Below are positions 1-10,426 of a stretch of DNA of 64,000 nt, in pieces. The position numbers were made by a program, and so were the translations under genes. Each line of letters opens with the position of its first letter. Position 1 is the first letter of the stretch. The notes beneath the pieces are model-generated. The model was not told the DNA's origin. It made no database searches and saw nothing but the letters and a program-made list of their open reading frames with translations. The DNA comes from Rallus limicola (taxonomy: Eukaryota; Chordata; Aves; Gruiformes; Rallidae), in NCBI GenBank assembly GCA_022605955.1, contig JAKCOZ010000014.1, positions 11,042,001-11,106,000 on the forward strand, in the 5' to 3' direction.

Positions 1-732
1 GTCAAGATCCTTGACTCTCAGGTTCCCTAACATAAAGCCCAACAATTTGGCAACTGCATATTGCTATATTTTGTGACTTGGCTATAGAGAAAGATATGCT
101 ACATCTTCCCATGTGGCCTTTCCTCACGCACACTCTCATTCTCAATCCTTTCAACTGCAAGTTTAGTTTCCAGAAAAATTACCACCAGATCTGTTATCGA
201 ATAGCATTCTCCTAAAGAAATATCCAGCCCAAACTTTGCACACACAAATGAAATAGATAGGTTTTTATTGCAATGCATTTGGAACTTGGAGGTATGTAAA
301 CTGGGCAGGAACTTTAAACTAATACCCTATTAATATAAATCTCTTGACATTCTTCCATCACTAACTATTACAACCATAAACACCGAGTGAAAAAGCAAAT
401 CTCTGAAGAATTCTATTTTCATTCCTTTGTTATTTTGCAATTGTTTCCTTCTGGCCACACATACAGCCATTTTTAATACATCAGAGACTGCACAGCCTAA
501 ACTAATGTTCAATTTACCTTCCATCCTTGAGTCTGATGTTTTTTTCAGCATCATAATTCCGTTTCTCCAAGATACAGGTATTCCCAAATTTTCCATCTTA
601 TCCCATACTACTTCCAAAAGTCCATGGTGCTTTATTTGAGGTCAAAACAATACACACATTCTGCCTTGGCAGAAACTCAGAGAACATTTCAGGTAGTAAC
701 TTCAAAAAGTATTTTTAATACTGTATCCTAAT
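1..732. other. AT-rich noncoding DNA, no gene seen
   Basis: I see no recognisable gene here. The open frames around 330-640 lie on both strands over the same DNA and have no splice or codon signal, so they look like chance frames. Confidence 0.7.
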
Positions 733-894
733 ATCATAGAATCATAGAATGGTCTGGGTTGGAAGAGACCCCAAGGATCATCAAGTTCCGTCCCCCCTGC
801 CACAGGCAGGGCCACCAACCTCCAGGCCTGGATCTACACAAGGTTGCCCAGGGCCCCATCCAACCTGGCCTTGAACACCTCTAGAGACAGAGAT
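733..894 (-). mobile_element. CR1 LINE fragment, 3' end, 5'-truncated
   Basis: Read on the minus strand, this is the 3' end of a chicken-repeat-1 (CR1) non-LTR retrotransposon. On the plus strand it opens with two copies of the terminal octamer unit (atcatagaatcatagaat). Then come 'ggttggaagagacc', 'ggatcatcaagt', a 'cctgccacaggcagggccacc' type block and 'ccaacctggccttgaacacct'. These are the hallmarks of avian CR1 tails. The match fades after about 894, so only about 160 bp remain, the usual 5' truncation from incomplete reverse transcription. No reading frame survives. It looks the best preserved of the five copies here and is therefore probably the youngest. The terminal octamer is of the ATTCTATGA type, unlike the TTCTGTGA type of the plus-strand copies. 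Confidence 0.96.
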
Positions 895-2347
895 GTATCT
901 GACAGTTCCCACTGAGTATGCGCTACAACATATCCTAGAAAGCCTGATGCCAAAAAGCGATTTTTTTTTTTCCCTAGAAAATTTTTATGGAAACTAGTTC
1001 AGGATATTTTTAAATACAGAAGTGAAAAGATATGTGGGGAGCTTGTGCTCTATCTTACAAACAATAAGAATCTTACATTTAGAAAACTCTGTATCAGCTA
1101 GAACTTTCAATACATAATGAATTTAGTTTGCTAACGGTTCAAAGAAAAGCCATATTTGAAAGGATTTTCTTCAACAAGATAAAGACATAAGCAATTAAGA
1201 ACAGTAGAGTAGCCACAATGAATAATGGGCATTCTTTATCTAAAAAAATTAGATATCATATTTAGGTCTTCAGAGAATCTGATAAAATGGTAAATTTAAA
1301 GGCATTCAAAGACAAAAGAATAATCTTCTCTGGGATAAAACAGAGACAACATAACATGGATTGCACATCTGGGTTTTAGGAATTAGCTTAATGTAATTTG
1401 TCATGACCTATAGTCACTAGCATACTCCCTTGTATCACTGTTTGAGTGCCTTCATTTTAGCAACGGATACTTTTCTTAAAAATTCTTGGATTGTTACTTT
1501 AACAGTAAGTTCAGTTCCATAATAAGCAGTACCAGTGATCTACCCTCACACGGCAAAACAGACTTCACCTAAACACCAAAACTCTTATTGTAGTTATTAT
1601 ACTACTCAAGTGACTCAAATATAAACTCAGCATACAGAAAGTTCACTAACATGCAACCTATACCTTTTATGTGCATAGAGATGTGCTTTTTAATTTTAAG
1701 TGTTTAACTTCCTCCATGTAAACTCAAAGGAGGTTATGTGTGAGCAAATAGTGTGATGCCTGTTGAGAATTTATTGCTCAGAAAATATGTTTTTCCAACT
1801 ATTTATAGTGTTAGTGTCAGTTCCTTGTAAGGTTTTTGAGTTTTATTTTGTGTGTGGTATTGTTTTGCATGCATGGACAAATGCTTTGCTTCTTTTTTAG
1901 AAGGGAAAACAAGGATCTTAAAGTGCTTTTGAATCCCACATTATTCACACACTTTTTTTTGGAAAAAGTTTCCATTATACAATAATGCAAAAAAAAATAA
2001 AATTAAGAATTCAAACACAATATTGTTTCATATTATCCCTTTTAGTTTCAGAAAAGAAAGGAAAACACCCAACTGGATTAAATGTGTGACACACAGTAGA
2101 AAAGAAGAACCCTCAAAGTGGGACTCCAACCACACCGGCCTGGATCCTGCTGACTCTCCTGAGACGACTTGAGGATCAAGTACACTGTGTGGCAATACAA
2201 GCTTCCCTTTCATAGGTTTTGCTGTTAGTGATGTTAACAGTGGCTAGTCACTTTGAAGAGGATGAATGCAACACTGTCTCAGCTGTGGAGATCTGGGAGT
2301 AATTGATTTTTCAGTTCACTGGCCAAACCAAAAAAATAAAGACTAAT
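895..2347. other. AT-rich noncoding DNA
   Basis: No gene or named repeat is visible. There is a T11 run near 961-971 and a T/G-rich stretch near 1820-1866. Short open frames (for example 2028-2213 minus) have no supporting splice or codon evidence. Confidence 0.65.
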
Positions 2348-2380
2348 GGGGAGGGGGGGGGGGGGGGGAGAGGGGAGGAA
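2348..2380 (+). repeat. Poly-G tract (G16) in purine-rich block
   Basis: An uninterrupted run of sixteen G (2353-2368) sits inside an all-purine stretch. Such tracts can form G-quadruplexes and are prone to length errors in sequencing, so the exact run length should not be trusted. Confidence 0.9.
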
Positions 2381-3960
2381 TGAAATCATTTTGTCAGCCA
2401 AAACATTTCTTTTTACCCAAAATGAAGTTCTATAGTTTGTACTGGGATACTTAAGCATTTTTATTGTTTAAACTTTGGCAAATTTCAAACATGCAAAACC
2501 AAACAATTCAAAACTAGTAATTACTAAAAAATGTTTTCAAATATTTTTCCTCTTTTCCTGCCTTAACTCTTCCATTTTGGCATAACTCAGTACCCACTAT
2601 TTATTTATAGAGTGGATTTTTCAGCACATACACTATCCACCTAGAAAGTTTGAATCACCTCCGGTCACTTGCTGCTATTCAAAGCATTATTTTGCCTAGA
2701 GACAATATTTTTTTTGTGATGCCTGTAAAGTGAACTAGTTTAGAAAAATAACTCATTATTATTATTACTATTAGTTTTAGAAGCCTGCAGCTATGCATCA
2801 CACTGTTTTTTAAAAGTTTTTTCTTTCACCCTTACTGGCATTTGAAAAAACATAAAATTGTTTATCTTGGTACAAAAATTTTGATTGAAAAATGTACCCT
2901 TGTGAACACCTAAAGTAGATTTCTCTTTTCATTGTGCTGAATCCTGTGAAACCATTATTCTGATGCTAGACTAGGAAAATAGAGAACCAAATTTGCACTA
3001 ATACTCTGATATCCATTATCATTTTTCAATATTGTCCTTACTTTTGGCAAACATGCTCAGGTTCCTTATCCCGTTTTACTATGTTCTTCTCTCATGTTCC
3101 TCTGCCATTGTCCATCTGCATTGAGAGACAGGTGGATCTAGTTTACAGACAAAAAAGTCCAGTCTCTTTGAGCAAGACCAGAGTGCACAACATTGTGCAG
3201 ACCTTACCTATCTCAGGCACAAGGACGTTAATGTCAGAGTTTCCACAAACCCTACAAAATATCACACCTTTACCCCCATATCTAGAATATGCTACATCCC
3301 ACAGGAAACATTGTTAAAAAAAAAAAAAATTAAAATATTTTTTCAACATATATTTTTTCATAAAATTAAAAAAAAACCACTGAAAAACACCGATCTGAAC
3401 TTCAGTACTTAACACTGTCTAGCAATGAATTCCACAAACTCACTACAGGCAACATCTTCTATGGATTATAAATTGCTCAAGGGCAACAACTAAGCTTTTT
3501 ATTTTAGAAACATGACCTACCTAATTGAGCTCTTTGGAATCCTTTGAGGTTTTATTCCAGTTGGTCAGACAAATTTGGATTTTTTTTTTTTTTTCCTCTA
3601 TTGGAAGCTGTTGGATCACTGAAAATTAAATGATCCAAAATGAACGTTCCACTTTCTGTAAAGTTCTGGCCATTTTAAGCACACGGAAACAAGAGAAAAT
3701 TGTCCAACTTGGCCACTTTGCTTATTACCAGTTGTCCATAACTCAGTACCAGCTATGTCAGCTACCAGAGAATCGGAAATTCTGAGAACACAGCATCATG
3801 GCTTTGGAGATGACAAACAAGTAAAATGCCCATGAAATGCATCTGTCCTCCCTCTTGAGAATGGAGTAGCTTTAATTTCCATTTCACTTCAAAATCAAAA
3901 TCAAATGTTAAATACCCAAGAGCTTTATTTTTCTCCATGTAATTCTGGTAGCTAATAGGA
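2381..3960. other. AT-rich noncoding DNA
   Basis: No gene is seen. The stretch has an A13 run at about 3315-3329 and a T15 run at 3580-3594. A 78-codon open frame at 3081-3317 ends next to the A-run and looks accidental. Confidence 0.65.
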
Positions 3961-4080
3961 ACCTAGGACAGAGAACATAAGTCACCTGCTCACAGCTCAC
4001 CCAGGAATCTATGGCTTATCAAGGAACTGAGCCCTAGGTCCTTATATTCAGTGCTCTGACCACTGCAGCATCCTTCCCTG
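3961..4080 (-). mobile_element. Ancient tRNA-derived SINE, MIR-like
   Basis: On the minus strand this about 120-bp segment follows the order of a mammalian-wide interspersed repeat (MIR, a CORE-SINE). An A-box-like 'gcagtggtcagagcac' is followed by a B-box-like 'cctagggctcagttcc' (compare the tRNA B box GGTTCGANNCC). Next comes a core-like segment 'gtgagcaggtgactta', where MIR has 'gaccttgggcaagttactta', and then 'ctctgtcct'. Spacing between the boxes also fits. MIR-type elements were active before the amniote lineages split and survive in birds at low copy number, which fits the high divergence. The 3' LINE-related tail is not visible. Seen: the motif order. Inferred: the family name. Confidence 0.65.
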
Positions 4081-4990
4081 GTTTTAGAATAGTAGTGAAC
4101 TGAACATGCTTTCACTCAGGCATGAGTGATCTCATTATAGCAAAGGCAATGTCAAAACCAGTTCTTCCCTCTGAGCTAAAGGGAAGATGTGTAGACCAGT
4201 GAGTCCACATCTGCACTAACAATTCTCTTTACTTTTGGCAAACTATGTATTTCCCAGCTCTATTCTGCAGTTCCTTCCCCTGTTGCTTATGTTTTAACTT
4301 TCTGCTTTCTTTAGTAAGGAAGTGAATCCAAGGAAGTGGAAAGCCTGCCCTGTAGAATGAGATAAAAATATAGAGACTAATAGCCCTAGTAATAATAATG
4401 CCAGGCAGAAAAGTTTTTCTGGATATCAGAGGAAAACCAGCTTTCCCTATATTCTCATGATGATAAGATCTTCATCTTGGCTAGCTATTACCATATAAAG
4501 CAGCTACTCACAGTATTATTTCCAGCCTTCAGCAGAAAGATTTATATTTGGACTTAAGTTGAGGTGCATCTCGAGGTGCATGGCAAGTGTGGGTATTTTC
4601 AAAGGAGTGCTGCAATCTGATGAAGTTAGGGAAGGGGCACAGGCTTACAAATATACATTTCCCCCAGATTTCATTTCAAGTATTTCCCTATGGCTTTTAG
4701 CAAATATAGACATTTTCTAGGAGTGTAGAACTGACTGTACCATTGTTGACAAGCACATCATGGATGCCTCCTAACCAGCAGGTTGTAATATGACATTAGT
4801 AGCCTCCACTGAAGAGCTAGACCTTACAAGATATAACTAGCTACAGGCCCATAAAAAATGCTGTTACAAACTAAATGGATCTAAGTATTGAGCGAGAGGG
4901 AGAGCTGCTGAAAGGCATTATGACTTATCCCAAAGTATGCTACCCTGCGGTCACAGTCTCTTAATAGATCCTAACTACAAAGACTCAAAA
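4081..4990. other. Noncoding DNA, no feature seen
   Basis: Nothing recognisable: no open frame above 60 codons, no repeat family and no strong splice pairs. Confidence 0.65.
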
Positions 4991-5050
4991 TTCCCCCCCC
5001 CCAAAAAAACCCCGAAAAACCCAACCCAAACCAAACCAACAAAACAAATT
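4991..5050 (+). repeat. Imperfect C+A tract
   Basis: A run of ten C is followed by A-runs broken by CC and CCC. The segment has almost no G or T. It is one of a family of similar tracts across the window (see the finding on C+A/G+T tracts). Confidence 0.85.
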
Positions 5051-6238
5051 AAAAAAGAGCTAAAAATAAGCATTAGCCAAGTATCATAAAAATCACATTA
5101 CTTTTAAAACTTTACACTTTTTTGACATTTAAAAAAGTCTTTGACCCAGCATATTCTGCAGTTTGGCTTGTTTGATGCTTTTATAAAGGTCATGTTTATG
5201 GTATAATGAGCACAGATTTCCAAGGGTTATTAATCAGAAGACAACTGTATTGCAAACAGATTTTCAGAGAATTTTTCATTTTTATGATGAATATATTAGC
5301 AATTTTAAAAGCACCATTTTTCAAAGGCATGCTTGGGAAAGAAATAACGATTAACTTGTGATGTCTTTACTTTAAATGAAACAAGCATTCAATTGAGACA
5401 AATATATAACTAATATCACAAAATGGACACACTCCACTAGCAAACTCTATGGGGATAGTGCTGTGCAGCAATGCCTCTTCCATTTAGCAGTGGGAAAGCT
5501 CAACTTCACCAAGTTTTATTAATAATTCACTGGAAATGTTTTTTACACATTTTTAACTGCATAGTGCAAGAGTAAGTGGAACTTAATGCCAACAGTTATT
5601 TTGTGTTTCCAGAGCAGTACTTTGCTCTTCTGCTAGCTGTCAAACCTCTGCTGTTTTACTCAATAAGGGGTAGACTGACTTGGGAAGTGACCAAGTTAGG
5701 AGAAGGATGGATGGACGACTTCAAGTTAAAAGAGCAAAGTCTGCCCAGGTCAAAGCTAGCTTCACAGAGAGAGAGGAAGGGAAGGACAGAGAGAGGTTCA
5801 CAGAGAAAAGACTTAGGGCAAGTCTATGGTTAAGTAGATCCACTTGGCTCTCGGCCTTACCGGTAGCACACAGCAAGAGACACGAAAGTATCTCTGTGAA
5901 TTTATGCCAGTGTTGCACAGACTGGGGCAAGATGAATTAATGTCACTGTTTTGCATGCACAGGACTGCCTGTATATGTGCATAACAAAAAGTATACTTAT
6001 TTAAATAAACCAGAAGTTTTTAATTTTTTTTCCTATGCATAAAGACAAAAATGCGTACTTGATATATCAGAAACTATTATTGTTTTATTCACAAAAAAAA
6101 CCAGTCCACAATTATGTTTAAATTATTAGGTTTATGGCCTTTCACAGGTAGCCCTAAGAGCTAATGGCATCATTTCTTACTGAACATTAATGGGGTGAAA
6201 ACATAGAGTGGAACCAAAAGCACAAGGTTGTCAAATAG
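5051..6238. other. AT-rich noncoding DNA
   Basis: No gene recognised. Three overlapping open frames (5576-5833 plus, 5680-5940 plus, 5721-5930 minus) cover the same purine-rich segment in different frames, which points to a low-stop-codon composition and not to coding. Confidence 0.65.
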
Positions 6239-6328
6239 AACCTGCTCAAAGTGGTCCTGCTTTAGCAGGGGGATTGTACTAGATCATATCCAGAGGTCCC
6301 TTCCAAGTCCTACTGTCCTGTGATAATA
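6239..6328 (+). mobile_element. CR1 LINE fragment, extreme 3' end
   Basis: About 90 bp of CR1 tail in plus orientation: 'cctgctcaaagtggtcctgc', 'agcagggggattgtactaga', 'tccagaggtcccttccaa' and a closing 'ctgtcctgtgataata'. Each block matches the CR1 consensus layout. Divergence is moderate, and the terminal octamer array is reduced to one imperfect copy. Confidence 0.88.
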
Positions 6329-8841
6329 AGGAATCCACAGACACATTAGATAGAATTGAATTTTAAATGACAGGCTCCTGGAAATAAATCACTATTTAGT
6401 TCATGGTGGCTTGAAAGGTACTCGTTAAGATAAATCATATATCATATCATCATTTTTCCTGCATGCATTCCTAAATTAAAGATACTTCCAATTATTTGAC
6501 TCAAGAACTTTTCCCACCAATGAAATATCTGATTTCTCACTCTGAATTAAATATCTGAAGTACTTAAAGAAGAGTAAATCAAACCAGAAGACATGAATAT
6601 CTTGCATAGTATCCTTTCTCAGGATGTAAAGCCAGAAAAAAAAATATTACATCATGTCTCTAAACCCCAATCCATTACTTTTCATAAAACTTCTAATACA
6701 CTTTAATGAAACTAAACCAGTTCAGCCCTCGGGAGACAAAGCTGTTTGTGCAAAAACAGCTTGATGCTTTATCTGTGACCAAGACTTTTTGGAAAAAAGA
6801 AGCCGATGAAAAATTGAAGTTACTCTAGCAGGCAACTCATGCTTTGTATCGAGAAGCAAAATAAAAATGGGCAGTTTTTGTCAGTCTGCTGTCCCCACAG
6901 AGACAGAGGGAGAGGGATAAAATGTTTAGTTAACTATTAAGTTTGAGCCTTACTAGAACAGAAATGTATGCCACCTCAAAACACACATGCAGTGTGTCCA
7001 GAAATGACTAATCTCTGGGTTTTCATCAGCTGGAAATTAAAAAAAAAACCAACAAAACAACAACAACCGGTAAAAAAAAAGAAAAGAGAGGAAAAAAAGA
7101 GAAATATAAAAAGGGCAGCTGCACTTGGTGGAGAGCAACATTTCTCTATCTCCTGTTCAGTAAACACCTGAATACTTCAAGTTTAGACCAGAGTCATTCC
7201 CTTCATCATTAAGCAGTTGAGGTCATCTTAAATCACATTGTCTAACAGAGATCTGAAATCAGATGCTTCTTTGTTGCCCAAAACTGAAGGTTAACTCCAG
7301 TGACTGCAATATAGCAAGTCTGGCACACACATAAGACAAAAGCATGTGCACTACAGAAACAGCTGCCTTCCGGCATGAACAGATGAGCCATTTAATTCAC
7401 CAAAAGTTGCAGATAGTCACCAACTTTCTTAGCACTTTCACTTTGTTGCGATCAACACATCCCTGCTTCTTCATTTGTCTGACAAAGACTGGGGATGCAA
7501 ATGATTAGCAGGCTCAGGACTGCAGTATAAAATTCAGAGTTCAGCAGGGGGTTAAGCATGAAAGGAGAGCAGGTGCTGATAAAACATAAACCCTTCAAGA
7601 TGATGATGGTAAAGGCAAGGAGTTTGCATCAAATTTGGGAGGGGGAAAAGTGGAGAGGAAAGAAGGAAGGCAGCAAGTAGAACAAGAATGGAAATAAAAG
7701 AATGGGATGTAGGAAATCAATGGGAGAAATTTGAACCTTGGCCAGAATCAATTAAACAGATGTTTTATGGAAATTCTATATCCAGACACAAATTTAGTTT
7801 TAATAAAGTTTAAATAGGACATGCTATAACATACTTGAAAAGTAACAGTTGCATAACTGTTCTGTGTCTACAAAATACTAACATCATTAAAAAAAATTAT
7901 TTATTGCGATCATACACTGCTCTTATGCAATTCAAATGATTTTTTTTTTTTTTTTAAACAGACATAAGTATGTGCCACATCATATGCTGGAAAACAGTTT
8001 CTAGGTTTTAACTCACAGTATATCCTGATGAATAAATGTTTCTATTTCCTTCCAAAACTGTGGGATTGTGCTTCCATAGATGGTTACAATGAAGAAAACC
8101 AGTAAGTCTCTATATTGAAAAAGTGCAAGCAAAAAACCACACTACAATGCAACACAGCAGATGAAGAGACCTAAGAAAGTTTTATTAGAACTAGTGAAGA
8201 AAACCTTGGTTTTCTTATGACCCAAACAAATTTTGTACAGTGTTCTGTTAGAATATCAGCCCATATATACTAATGCTGTGGAGTCAGAGTTGAATCCAAC
8301 CCCCTAGAAATGAGAACAGAGCAGACAGTTGAAGATGCTAGTGAAAGGTGGTCCTGCAAAAATGTTTTATTACACAATTAGCTCCTCCCAGTGTCTATGG
8401 TGGTAGACTCCAGCATCAGAGCTCAGAGCAAATCTGGTTCTTGGTCAAACTCCATGAAAATTCACATCTAAGTAATGCTTTGAGATTAAAAAAAAAAAAA
8501 AAAAGTACAAATTCCAAAGGCACGAAGGCTTGCAATAACAGCTTGACTAACTCTGAACATGTAAATGCTCTACTGCACAAGCAGGCCACCTTCATCTTTA
8601 CTAACAGACCTCAGCCACAACCCTTCTGCAGCAAAGAAAAATACAAATTAGATTATTCCAAAGTCACTTTTACAAGGTTGTCTCTCTGTTCTCTGTCACA
8701 AAGGACCAGTTTGAAATCATGTTTTATGACAGTAAGAAATAAGAATCCCATTTCCCTTGAATCAGACTTTGGTTTGGTTTTGTACACGCCCCACCAATCA
8801 CAAGTTATGGATAATTAATCATAACTATTCTATGGCATTCT
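6329..8841. other. AT-rich noncoding DNA with homopolymers
   Basis: No gene is recognised. Contents: an A-rich C+A/purine tract at 7037-7115, a T16 run at 7940-7955 and an A17 run at 8488-8504. The longest open frame of the whole window (8348-8818 plus, 156 codons) lies here but reads through the A17 run and has no recognisable domain, so it is not called as a gene. Confidence 0.65.
7037..7115 (+). repeat. A-rich C+A tract grading into A+G tract
   Basis: A run of A broken by CC, AAC and ACC units is followed by a purine (A/G) stretch. The two halves lack T almost entirely, which also explains the mirror open frames on both strands here. Confidence 0.8.
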
Positions 8842-8990
8842 GGCTGTGGAGTATCCTTCTCTGGAGACATTCAAAAACCACCTGGATGTGTTCCTGTGCT
8901 ATTTAGCCTAGGTTATCCTGTTCTGGCAGGGGGTTGGACTAGATAATCTTTTGAGTTCCCTTCCAACTCCAGATGTTCTGTGACGCTTTG
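8842..8990 (+). mobile_element. CR1 LINE fragment, 3' end
   Basis: Plus-strand CR1 tail of about 150 bp: 'ctgtggagtatccttctctg' and 'gagacattcaaaaaccacct' are followed by 'cctggatgtgttcctgtg', then 'ggcagggggttggactagat', then 'ttcccttccaactcc' and a degenerate 'ttctgtgac' terminus. It contains no open frame. Divergence is moderate and the copy is 5'-truncated like the others. Confidence 0.93.
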
Positions 8991-10160
8991 CTTCAAAATA
9001 CCATTGCTTGTCAATAGGAGAGGGAGAGAAAACACTGTCAAATTTAACTTCTTTTTGTGTTGCAAAGTTCCATGGGAATTTGCCTTGTCTGCAGATCTAC
9101 ATGTAAGCTACACTCTCACACCTACTTATTATGAAAGCAAACCCTTATAAAAGTTTCAAAAATTGAAAAGAAATCGAGGTATGAGTTTTAACCAAAGGAC
9201 CATATTGAAGCCTGCTCTGTAAGTCCCCAGTGCATCAGGGAAATGTCCCAGTAGTTGGTCTGTTCACTAACTGGGGACGTTTGCACAATAATCTCTTTTT
9301 GGAGTGGTTTAGATTTGTGTGAATGTATTCACTTCACGAAGGAATTTAGCTTGGGTTTTTAGCGGCCCACAAAAATCCCTTGACTGCAAGGCTAGTGTCT
9401 TTCTGGGAAAGCGAACACATTCTTTTTCAGTGGAGAAGTTTTCACAAAATGGCTATTTATAAAGAAAGGCTATGGAAACTTCAATTTTGGCAAGCTTACA
9501 CCTGATGTATCTGATTTAGGCAAATGTTTTGAGAGCTGGAATACGTGGCAGTTTGTAGGTTGACTATCCTTTTCTTGATACTTGTGAAAACGTTGGCAGG
9601 TCTGGTTTTTATATCACTATATAAAACATGCCTATAATTTTAAAAAAAAGTTTTTCAAGCAACAAAAATTATCTCCTGTCATTCTTTATAGGTATGGGAA
9701 AGCACCAGTGGCTTTGCAGGCAAGACACAAAGGATAAAAGAAATTTTTGTCCTATTTTCCAGAAACACAGGCATGTCAGGCCCAATTTATCTAATCCATG
9801 ACATGTTGGGTGCTCCAGGCTGCATCCATGGCAATAAAGGCATGTCCTCCACAGATTTAATGAATGGGAATCCCTGCCCCTGGCTAATATAAATTGTGCT
9901 TGTTGGTGAGTAATTCTATTGATTACAATCCAGTTATATTTACACATGTACTGTAAGAGTTTTCAGTAATTGGCCAAAAAACACAACCCTAACCCAATAT
10001 GTTCATAAGTCTTTAAGCTTTAAGAAATCTGTGATGGTTTTTTAGCTTGACTGTATCCTATCTAGATGTTCCTTAAGAGCATTTTACTATCGTGTGACAT
10101 AATTTTTTCCATGATAGATCTACATGTTATTATTGGCGGTTTTTGAAACTTTTTCTCTAC
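8991..10160. other. AT-rich noncoding DNA
   Basis: Nothing recognisable. A 92-codon minus-strand frame (9669-9947) has no domain or splice support. Confidence 0.65.
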
Positions 10161-10264
10161 CCAAAAAGCAAACAAACAAAAAAAAAAAAAAAACCCAAAC
10201 AAAGAAACAAAAAGGAAAAAAGAAAAAAATGAAAGAAAAAAAAGAGAGCAGAAAAAAAGGAAGG
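10161..10264 (+). repeat. Long A-rich tract (C+A then A+G)
   Basis: About 100 bp with almost no T on the plus strand: C+A units at the left, an A16 core, then A/G units. The complementary strand is pyrimidine-only, giving spurious hydrophobic frames on the minus strand (10062-10374). Confidence 0.9.
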
Positions 10265-10383
10265 GTGGTGCTATAAAATGTGGCAAGGAATGGCCTGCAT
10301 ACCAATGTGCAGATTTCACTGCTGGCTAGGGATGGCAAGGCATGGTGGAAGCGATAAATACTATTCATCTGCATTTTTCATAG

Positions 10384-10426
10384 GTCAGGAACAGCCTGAA
10401 ATGTTCTCTGAAGAAAAAGGAATATG
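10384..10426 (+). other. Candidate micro-exon (unproven)
   Basis: A 43-bp segment lies between an acceptor-like 'catctgcatttttcatag' and a near-consensus donor 'gtaagtgctc'. Two of its three frames are open. One reads QEQPEMFSEEKGI, which has a coding-like polar composition. Splice-like pairs this short arise often by chance in 64 kb, and I cannot assign it to a gene. Inferred only. Confidence 0.15.

Noticed and set aside
8348..8818. Longest open frame of the window, 156 codons, plus strand
   Set aside because: It reads through an A17 run as a lysine stretch, has no recognisable domain, no clear splice context and an AT-rich random composition.
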